In this document: in pieces, positions 56,605-64,000 of the stretch
Layout: every line of letters begins with the position of its first letter
How positions within the stretch are numbered: the stretch's first letter is position 1
NCBI GenBank assembly: GCA_033977485.1
Contig: CM066982.1
Coordinates: 35,318,218-35,382,217, forward strand
Length of the DNA: 64,000 nucleotides
Direction of reading: 5' to 3'
Source of the DNA: Hydrangea macrophylla
Taxonomy: Eukaryota; Streptophyta; Magnoliopsida; Cornales; Hydrangeaceae
Made by a program: the position numbers and the translations under genes
Notes under the pieces: model-generated
What the model was told of the DNA's origin: nothing
What the model saw: the letters and a program-made list of their open reading frames with translations, nothing else
Database searches by the model: none

Positions 56605-56742
56605 CAGAATGGTGTTTTTTTGTAATTTTTTTTGGGGATTCATTTTGATTAATTAAAAACCAAAACGACATAGTTTTATGATTTCAAATGTTTGGAGCCA
56701 ATGGGAATACTTTCTAAATCCTAAAACCACCCCAAGTTGGCC

Positions 56743-56750
56743 TATTTAAA
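56743..56750 (+). promoter_or_regulatory. Candidate TATA box of right Ogre-like LTR
   Basis: TATTTAAA, conserved in the left copy. It would place transcript start near 56780 and leave about 2.2 kb of R-U5. Confidence 0.5.
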
Positions 56751-58964
56751 CCCCCCATTGCTCTTCATTTTGGGGGAGTCAAATGCAAGTTTAGAGAAAG
56801 TTTGGGAGAGAAAGTTGTAGAGATAAGGTTAGAGTAGAGAGAAAAGAAGCTTTCTTCTTTGATTTTCAAAACAAAAGTGAGTTCTAAACTTTGTTTTTAC
56901 TTCATTACTCCCATTTACTTCAACATTCAATACACCCAACCACCATTTTAGTGAGCATTTAAGAGAGTGGAAGCTTCTTCCATGTCCAATGTCATTACAT
57001 ATGAGTGAAACACCAATCTACAAGTTCAATACTTCATGAATATCATCTATTGATCATTATCTACTTGCTTGTTTATTCATTGTTTATCTCCTCTCACCTC
57101 ATTTCTTTTTTATTTTCTTTATTTACTTACTAGTTCATCATCATCTAAATGATGACATGAAGTTTGGGGTGAGTGAATCCTTATGGATAGTAGCTCTTGA
57201 CCTCAAAAACATGTTTGATAGATGATGATCATAACTTCAATACCTCCAAGGTATCCTTGAAGTGTATTGAAGTTATGCTCAAATGAAAATAAGTTTCTCC
57301 AACAATCTTGGAGGTTCTTGATGATGAGTTGAATGTTGCCATTTTAAGTGGTTATAATCTTTATTGAGTATTGAAAATACTCTTTCAAAACCTCTATTTC
57401 AAAACCCCCCTCAATCCCTCTCATTTTGATTTCAAGAAAGAAAACCTTATTTTCCCCAAAATCTTCAAAACAGTGAGTTAAAACAGTGAGTGAGTTGAGT
57501 TCAAAGATTTCTCTAGAACTCAATACTCAACATATAGATGCAAGGCCACTTGGAAAGTCTTCCTAACTCATTGGAGAACACCCATGATTTTTGGTTTGAC
57601 TTGGAAGTACTTGAAAATGGTCCATTTGGACCCAAACATTCCTTCTAAACATTCTGCCTCTGCTGTTACAACATGATTGACTAACTTCCAACCTCTTTTC
57701 AGAAATATTTTCCAAAAGGGGTGGTCCCAACTTATTTTTCCCTTAAACTTCCATGTCTTAGAAAACGTTCTGTATAAAATGGGCCCCTATATCATTCGTT
57801 TTCATTTTCTAAGATTTTTCAACATTTCAGTCGACAGTACGGACTCTATTTCTGAGTGACCTCTGTTGTTCATATGATTTCTCTCAATCTGTGATAGTTA
57901 TTAACGATTGGCTTATTGGGTTGTATTCTAGACACAATAAGGAACATCTCCATAAAATATCATGCATTGAAAAAGTTCCTAACCCCTCGTTTCAATTTTC
58001 CAAAGATTTAGTTACTGTTCTGTCCACTATTCACAGCAAGCACATTTTAACTTTTATTCTTTGATTTGATGCTTATGTGCCTTCCAAATTAGTTCATATC
58101 TTAGGAAGTAGTTTATACTACATTTGTACATATCCCATGATGATTTCATTCATTCATTCATACACATTATAGACTTCTAAGTCATTCTAGGAATCCATGA
58201 ACACAAAGCACACCACAACCTTGGCACATTCTAGATACATACATTGCATCCATGCAAGATTTGGGGCCTTCATGGCTCCTAATCCAAGAAGATTATAAGG
58301 AATGAACTTGATCACACGTTCATGCTTCCCCTCGATCTAATCATCCTTTCTCATCCGTCCCGGGGATTGAGAGGTCTTCTTTTCTCAAAGATTAACATGC
58401 ATCATACTAGCTTGCTAAGCATATTTTGATTTCTTTGTTTATTTGTTTCAAGAACAATTCATGCCCCCTTTAGATTAGGAAGTCTTGATTATTTGATACA
58501 TAATTAGACGATTTTTCCTAGGTTTATTTGTATGATTTTCACTTTACATTGTATGATATTTGACTTAAATCTTATGAATGATATTTTATCTTTTGATTTT
58601 CAATTTCAAGATTCTTATGTGATGTAATATACTATCATAGTATTAATTGCCGAACCATACATAGTATAAGATGATTATTTGGATGCTAATTGAGGCCCGT
58701 CGAGAGACGGGGCGAGTTGAGGGTGTTTTAGTCGTGACAAAGGCTCCTTCCTCTCTCGTACCAAAACCCCGAGCCAAGTTCTTTGGTTATGAAGGGCCGG
58801 TGCCCTTTATCCGTTTGGGTGAGTCAAATTAGGTTTCTTGGTTCCTTAAAGACCAAGTGGCGACTCTGTATCTGTTTTCAACAGAACTTTTCTCTTTCCT
58901 TGATTCAAAAATCAAACAAGTTTCAAAAACATAACGAAGCGGTGGAAACGCGGTATCCACAATC

Positions 58965-58982
58965 TGGCGACTCTACTGGGGA
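58965..58982 (+). other. Primer binding site of right Ogre-like element
   Basis: TGGCGACTCTACTGGGGA, three bases after the LTR end CCACA. tRNA-Arg type by family knowledge. Confidence 0.82.
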
Positions 58983-60217
58983 TTTTTATTTTAAAACAAA
59001 ATAATACAGAGGTTTGACTCATAAGAAGCATCCTTCAAATCATCTTTTTACCGTGGTTGGTTCATCCGCATTGCACTCTTGCATTTTCCCCTCCGACTGT
59101 GTCTGAAATGCGGTGCTGACATTGTTCAGGTCTTGCTGTGCCAGGGCACAAGTCACCGTTGATACTGTACCTTCCAAGGTATATCAAAAAGAGTAAAAAC
59201 CTCCGTACTGTCTCTCTGACGGTATATTGGAACTCTCGTCAACGGACCCTCTTTGACTAAACCCAGCCTTTGCATATAGATTCCCGTAGAACCTTTCATA
59301 GGACTGTTCATTTATCTTTTCAGATAGGACAATGTGATATAACTACTGTATGTCCTGATGGGATTACCTGAGCGGTGTAGACGCTTATGTGGCATAGAAC
59401 AGAACCTCTTCCTTATGATTCCCAAGGCAATCACTCACATGTGATTACATTGAGTTGACCTGCCTAGGCACCATGACAAGGATGTTTGCTCCATGCTCAC
59501 GAAGATATACACCACAAACCTTGTTTATCGGTCCTAAGACATAGGAGTATGAAAACCTACTAGACGGTATGATCACTATAACCATATTGACCCGTTTCTC
59601 CCAGAAACTCTGTCCAGATATCCCAGATATAACCTTATTGACCAGTTTCTCCCAGAAACTCTGTCCAGATACCCCAGATATAACCATATTGACCAGTTTC
59701 TCTCAAAAACTCTGTCCAGATATCCCAGATATAACCATATTGACCAGTTTCTCCCAGAAACTCTGTCCAGATATCCCAGATATAACCATATTAGTTTCTC
59801 CCAGAAACTCTGTCCAGATATCCCAGATATAACCATATTAACCAGTTTCTCCCAGAAACTCTGTCCAAAATTATCCGAAGTATCCCGGAAATCCCTGTTA
59901 TCCCTTGGTGATCATACTAGAAAGTAAGGTTAGCACACTCTGTATGGCTAGGACCTTATCTGTTTAACTGCTATCTGTTAGAAATAGAAGCATCATATAG
60001 ATTAGGGCCTACATCCGCATGCTTGTCCCATTTGCATGCACCATTCCCCATCAATCTGCACGCACTATTTCGAGTCGGTCCACGTCACTATCTTTGTCTG
60101 TCTAGAGTCACCACTGTCAAGATCTAATCTAGTCCTCTCGAAATCTGTCAGGTCAGTATAGATTCCCAAGGTCAGCAGTCAGGGTCCTCTTCGTGGGTCA
60201 GGAGTTCGGATAATCGA
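58983..60217 (+). other. Untranslated leader of right Ogre-like element
   Basis: 1.2 kb between PBS and gag, homologous (inverted) to 1-1272. Apart from the minisatellite no gene is recognised. Confidence 0.7.
59578..59868 (+). repeat. Minisatellite, about 51-bp unit, six units
   Basis: Units built on CTCTGTCCAGATATCCCAGA. Inverted counterpart of 238-684, which has about nine units, so copy number varies within the family. Confidence 0.92.
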
Positions 60218-61580
60218 TTGATCAGAATCAGTCCGACAGCTTACTTCAGCATGAATAGGGAAGAGTTGGAAAACAAGGTTACTGAATTGGGAGCGACCAT
60301 AAGCCAGCAGTCCGACAGCCTGGCCCAGGTTCTGAAGTTCATGGAAGAACTGAAACAGCAGCAGCCGCCGCAACCTCCACCCGGATTTCCACCACCGGGA
60401 TTTGAACCTCCCCTGCATGAGAATAATAGGGAGAAAGACTGGTTTCAAGGGGTTCCACCGTTCGCGTACGAGAAAAAGCTCCAAGAGAAAATGGACAAGG
60501 TCGACAAGCTAGAAAGCGTACTGAGAAAAAGCAAGGGGGTCGATGATTACATGCTAGACCTGGAAGGCCTCTTCGAGCCTGTCAAGCTGAAACTGCCAGA
60601 GAATTTCAAGATGCCTGCCATTGACCGTTTTGACGGATCTGGGAATCCGAAAAGTCATGTGAAGCTATGTATGAGTATCTTCCAGCCCATGGGTTGTACC
60701 CACGAACACATTGCGATGTTGTTCCCACAAACCCTTGCAAAGTCTGCACTATCGTGGTTCCTAACCTTGGAAGCCTCCAAAACCCGGGCCTGGAAAGACA
60801 TCGTTCGAGTCTTCGTCGATCATTACTCCTACAATCAAGAGCTGGATGTCACCATCAGGGATTTGGAAACAACAATGAATCCTTCGCTGCATTTCTGAGC
60901 AGATGGAGGAACAAGGTAGCCCAAATGACCCACCGTCCAATCGAAAAAGAACAGGTAAGGATGCTCATCCAAAATCTGCAGCCCCTCTACCATGAGAAAT
61001 TATTCTACCAGTCCATCTCCACCTTTGAGGAGTTGTTTGAAGTCGGAACCCGGATTTAAGACGCTATCAGAGAAGGAAAGATAAAAAGGGAAGAGCCCCC
61101 GAGTCAGTCCAGAAGACCTAACTACTCCCGGAATCCCCCGGATGTCAATGCCCTTAGCAGCCAACCTATGGCGTACCCTCTTAGGCCATACCAACCCTCC
61201 AGCCAGGCAAACCCCTCCAATCGCCCCTTCCAGAAAAGCCCCCTCGCAATTTCGCCAAGTTAGAAATCTCTCTCTCCTCAGCTTTAGACCGCCTCCTCAA
61301 AAAAGGCCATCTCTAACTACTCCAACCCCGAAACACCCCCCTCCCGCCAAACTGCGATATGTCCAAGCGGTGTACCTACCACCAAGCCTAGGGCCACAAC
61401 ACTGATGATTGCGTGCGCCTTCGCCATGACATTCAAGACCTTATTGACCAGAACATCATCGAGCCGCCACCAAAGCAGCCCCATATCACCCAAAATCCTC
61501 TACCAAACCACCAAAATGTCAACCTCATTGAGTCCAACCCTGTACCCTTCAACCCTGCTACTTATATCACCCCCTAGGAA
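60218..61580 (+). pseudogene. Ogre-like gag
   Basis: Open from 60218 to a TGA at 60896. It contains VTELGATISQQSDSLAQVLK, a proline-rich stretch, FKMPAIDRFDGSGNPKSHVK and HYSYNQELDVTIRDLETT, the Ty3/gypsy Gag core. A frame change near 60880 leads into FLSRWRNKVAQMTHRPIEKE and LQPLYHEKLFYQSISTFEEL, ended by TAA at 61057. Further pieces include KRCTYHQA, then GHNTDDCVRLRHDIQDLIDQ at about 61390-61450, the C-x-H-x-H/C segment that ends Gag, again with stops. Start set by the first ATG that keeps the Gag N-terminus; 60251 is another in-frame ATG (MNREELENKV) and may be the true start. Confidence 0.87.
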
Positions 61581-61585
61581 AACCC

Positions 61586-61987
61586 TTGCCTTTCATTGAC
61601 ATCCCAGATTCTGTGGGAATTCATCTGATTGAAGGGGAGAATGACGAGTGGCAGCAACAGCTAGATGATGAGCAAGACTTGTTCTTTCTGGAAGAGCACG
61701 ATCTGTGGGTGGTAGACCTCAAATGGTATGATCCCAATGATGAAAGTGACGCTTCTATCTGGGACGAGCCGGATAAACCATATGTGGGAACGGATTATGA
61801 TTGGTTCAAAAAGGATGGGACTGTAGAAGGGCCTACTCCTGCTGAAATTGATCACCTGACCAGGTTAGGCCGTCACTACCAGCCTCTGCAGCCTACCACT
61901 AAAGCCATCGAGAAGGGTCCAGTTAAAGACAACGGGAAGGGTAAGATGGATGAGATCATCGAAGAGGATAACGAATTGATAAAATAA
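61586..61987 (+). pseudogene. Acidic gag-protease linker of Ogre-like element
   Basis: 133 open codons, strongly acidic, PFIDIPDSVGIHLIEGENDE at the start. It ends in a stop at 61985 and the next open frame begins at 62015. In related elements this region is continuous with gag-pro. Function unknown; probably a spacer or part of the polyprotein. Confidence 0.65.
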
Positions 61988-62014
61988 CTGAAGAAAACCC
62001 AAGCACATCTCTCG

Positions 62015-63217
62015 ATGTGGGACATCATGGTAACATCCTATAAGAACAGGCAAGTCGTGTTGAATGCCTTGGCTGGGATTGAAGTCCCCATCGACGCCGC
62101 GCCGGAGGACATGGTAGCTTTCTTGGGTGCGCTTACCCCCGACCCAATCATTACATTTTCCGATGAGGACCTGCCACCAGAGGGATCCGCACATAACAAG
62201 GCATTATATATCACCGTGGGATGTAAGGGACAACATGTGCCATTTTGTCTAGTCGACACGGGTTCAGCCTTAAATATCTGTGCCCTAAGGACTGCCACCG
62301 CCTTGGGGGTCAATGTCCTTGACATCACACCATCTGTGCAATCCGTGAGGGCCTATGACAACACCAGGAGAAATGTGATGGGAACCGTTTCTCTCCAAAT
62401 CCGGGTAGGATCTTTGGTGAGCACCGAAGTCTTTCAGGTCATGGACAAACCTGCCTCTTTCAACTTGCTGATCGGAAGGCCCTGGTTGCATGTCAACAAA
62501 GCCGTATCGTCCACTGTGCATCAAATGATCAAGTACATCCATGAGAAGGAAGTGAAAATCATCCTCGGTAATAGTTGGGGTAATGAAGCTTTCCCGAACT
62601 ACGCTCCCGTCTTTGAAATCCAAATACCTGAGTTAGAAGAAGGAGAAATTGGAGGATTCTTCATGGAAGAAGTCCACATGATCAATGATGAAGACAGGTT
62701 CCCTGAGATCCACTCTGCGGTTGTCAACATCGTCCGCAAAATGAACTACTTCCCTGGAATGGGATTGGGCCGACGCCAGCAAGGGATTCAAGAGTTCCCT
62801 CAGATCAAAGGACAGCAAGGTACTTTTGGGCTAGGATACAAGCCCACTGAAGAAGACATCGAGCTACAGAGGCCGTGGAAGAAAAGGGTAAGGGGTCTCC
62901 CACTATACCGCAAGACCTTGAATGGACGATTCATCAAAGAGGGGGATGACTTCCCTTACTTTGGGTTCCCCGAACCCTGGATCCATCAAACCACTGGGAA
63001 AAGGCACCCCGGACTTGAAATCTTTGCTGACTGCGAGAGGCCTCCATATCAAGATCCGTTCTATCCCGAAAAAATTGAGAAAACCTCAGAGGAAGACTGG
63101 TTGAAATACCTTGACACTGAAGCCATCGAGAAAATGTGGAAGAATCCGCTGAGAAGAAGGAAGAAAAGAGGGCCAAGAGCCAAGATGATCAGATCAAGCC
63201 AACAAAGGAGGGTATGA
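62015..63217 (+). CDS. Protease with G-patch domain, Ogre-like element
   Basis: 400 intact codons. Retropepsin-type active site FCLVDTGSALNICALRTATA at about residues 75-95, flap and SFNLLIGRPWLHVNKAVSST further on, so the catalytic D-T-G is preserved. A G-patch follows at about residues 240-275 (MNYFPGMGLGRRQQGIQEFP and FGLGYKPTEED), a glycine-rich module that in host proteins contacts RNA helicases. It ends with a basic tail. It would process the Gag-Pol polyprotein in the particle. The stop at 63215 overlaps the RT start by ATGA. The frame is open over 1.2 kb although gag is broken, so it may be only recently dead. Confidence 0.85.
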   Translation: MWDIMVTSYKNRQVVLNALAGIEVPIDAAPEDMVAFLGALTPDPIITFSDEDLPPEGSAHNKALYITVGCKGQHVPFCLVDTGSALNICALRTATALGVNVLDITPSVQSVRAYDNTRRNVMGTVSLQIRVGSLVSTEVFQVMDKPASFNLLIGRPWLHVNKAVSSTVHQMIKYIHEKEVKIILGNSWGNEAFPNYAPVFEIQIPELEEGEIGGFFMEEVHMINDEDRFPEIHSAVVNIVRKMNYFPGMGLGRRQQGIQEFPQIKGQQGTFGLGYKPTEEDIELQRPWKKRVRGLPLYRKTLNGRFIKEGDDFPYFGFPEPWIHQTTGKRHPGLEIFADCERPPYQDPFYPEKIEKTSEEDWLKYLDTEAIEKMWKNPLRRRKKRGPRAKMIRSSQQRRV

Positions 63218-64000
63218 GCAACCAGGCTGTAGAGTCATCTGTCTGTGTCTCCCTATCCCCTGTTCCCCCAGAGTCTGTACTGCCGATTATCGAGTCTGTA
63301 CCAGAGTCGGCTGCTGTAAGCCCACCACTGTCCAATGTAGTCACTTCACCGATCATGAATGAAATGAAAGACGATTCTGCTTACTCTCCTGTGTCTAATA
63401 CTTTTGAATGCACAGATCCCTCCGAGGATCTCCCAATTGAACTTAAGCAACTAATTGAAAAACCACCTGCTTGTGAAATAATTGAAGATACTTTATCAGT
63501 TGACCTAGGTGAAACAGATAATCCCCAAATTGTGCAAATTGGCTCAACTCTTAATAAAGAAGAAAAAGAAAAATTAGCCCTCTTGCTAAAAGAATTCAAA
63601 GATGTTTTCGCTTGGTCTTACGAAGACATGCCTGGGGTCGATCCCGACATTGTCCAACATCATATTCCCCTCCTCCCTAATTCTAAACCTATCAAGCAGA
63701 AACTGAGGCGCATGAGGCCGGAGTGGGCACTCAAGGTTAAGGAAGAAGTGGAGAAGCAATTCAAGGCAGGATTCATCATTGTCACCGAATGTCCGGAATG
63801 GGTTGCCAATATCGTGCCAGTCCCGAAGAAGGATGGAAAAGTTCGTGTGTGCGTCGACTTCCGTGATCTAAACAAGGCCAGTCCCAAGGATGACTTCCCG
63901 CTTCCCCACATTGACGTTTTGGTAGATAACACCGCAGGACATGAGCTACTATCATTCATGGATGGTTTCTCAGGGTATAATCAGATTCTTATGGTGCCAG
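63214..64000 (+). CDS. Ogre-like reverse transcriptase, N-terminal part (runs off window)
   Basis: Open without a stop from the ATG at 63214 to the window end, about 262 codons. After a Ser/Pro-rich linker comes LLKEFKDVFAWSYEDMPGVD, then KLRRMRPEWALKVKEEVEKQ, VPVPKKDGKVRVCVDFRDLN and LLSFMDGFSGYNQILMVP, the first RT blocks of Ty3/gypsy. The catalytic YxDD would lie beyond the window. It starts in the -1 frame relative to the protease frame with a 4-nt overlap. In Ogre elements an intron separates protease from RT; a GGTATG at 63211-63216 could be a splice donor, so the ATG may not be used. Confidence 0.85.
   Translation, partial: MSNQAVESSVCVSLSPVPPESVLPIIESVPESAAVSPPLSNVVTSPIMNEMKDDSAYSPVSNTFECTDPSEDLPIELKQLIEKPPACEIIEDTLSVDLGETDNPQIVQIGSTLNKEEKEKLALLLKEFKDVFAWSYEDMPGVDPDIVQHHIPLLPNSKPIKQKLRRMRPEWALKVKEEVEKQFKAGFIIVTECPEWVANIVPVPKKDGKVRVCVDFRDLNKASPKDDFPLPHIDVLVDNTAGHELLSFMDGFSGYNQILMVP

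Larger units (their letters stand above)
55731..58961 (+). repeat. 5' LTR of right Ogre-like element (3231 bp)
   Basis: TGTAGACACC...GTATCCACA. Aligns inverted with 1294-4515. Carries a TATA-like motif (56743-56750) and a GC-rich repeat pair at 56558-56604. Frames inside it (for example 56289-56495, 57677-57859) have no recognisable similarity and are not called as genes. Confidence 0.9.
55731..64000 (+). mobile_element. Ogre-like (Tat-lineage Ty3/gypsy) retrotransposon, 5' part
   Basis: Starts TGTAGACACCCC directly after the MULE codon for Cys; the five bases before it are ACTTG. Order: 5' LTR 55731-58961, PBS 58965-58982, leader with minisatellite, gag from 60218, spacer protein, protease plus G-patch, RT. 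It runs off the window at 64000. Same family as 1-4515 but on the opposite strand. Long LTR, G-patch and PBS type fit Ogre within the Tat lineage; the name is inferred without a phylogeny. Confidence 0.9.

Noticed and set aside
60179..60484. Minus-strand frame opposite Ogre-like gag
   Set aside because: Shadow of the gag frame; no recognisable domain.
1..64000. tRNA, rRNA or snRNA genes
   Set aside because: No cloverleaf with A/B boxes or rRNA core motif was recognised by eye; the only tRNA-like matches are PBS sites. A tRNAscan run would settle it.

Overview
This is a gene-poor, transposon-packed window from a flowering plant nuclear genome, most likely a eudicot; the species cannot be named from sequence alone. 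The evidence is a split plant gene with GT-AG introns for a plastid RNA-editing factor (ORRM1), together with plant-specific Ty3/gypsy lineages (Tat/Ogre-like, Athila, chromovirus), Ty1/copia, MULE, hAT, Stowaway and Tourist-like elements. I see no bacterial features, CRISPR array, rRNA or tRNA gene. The only apparently functional host gene is ORRM1, nine exons between 25325 and 30431 on the + strand, giving 408 aa.

Left third (1-24704): a stack of nested retrotransposons. The oldest layer is a decayed chromovirus on the minus strand (RT, protease and gag remnants 20145-22370, PBS 22371, LTR 22386-24704). A Ty1/copia element (+) inserted into its RT gene; the copia 3' LTR is 18830-20144, but only the last 218 bp of the 5' LTR (4516-4733) lie in the window. 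Inside the copia leader sits a complete but coding-deficient Athila element (5066-13504, minus, TSD CATAG on both sides). The copia 5' LTR is itself cut by the 5' LTR of a large Ogre-like element (1-4515, minus) whose body lies outside the window.

Middle (24705-31675): promoter, ORRM1, and a dense crop of Tourist-like MITEs in its introns and 3' flank.

Right-centre (31676-51106): one Tat-lineage Ty3/gypsy element on the minus strand, LTR to LTR. It holds gag, protease, RT, two RNase H domains and integrase in decayed frames. Between integrase and the 3' LTR lies a separate gene on the opposite strand, encoding a plant-mobile-domain protein with a helical, probably coiled-coil tail and two spliceosomal-type introns of its own. 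Three solo LTRs have landed in this element: two inverted 2.4-2.5 kb copies of one family (35205-37729, 44238-46660) and one Athila solo LTR (47664-48987). The Tat element interrupts a DNA-transposon-like array of short inverted motifs (31528-31675 plus 51107-52470).

Right end (52477-64000): a Stowaway MITE, an array of GTCG palindromes, a run of 30 G, a MULE transposase pseudogene cut off at 55730, and a second copy of the Ogre-like family (+) with a 3231 bp 5' LTR, PBS, 51-bp minisatellite leader, gag, protease with G-patch, and the start of RT running off the window. The two Ogre-like copies at the window ends are transcribed away from each other. Boundaries given with TSDs were read directly. 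Lineage names rest on recognised protein motifs and termini, not on database searches.
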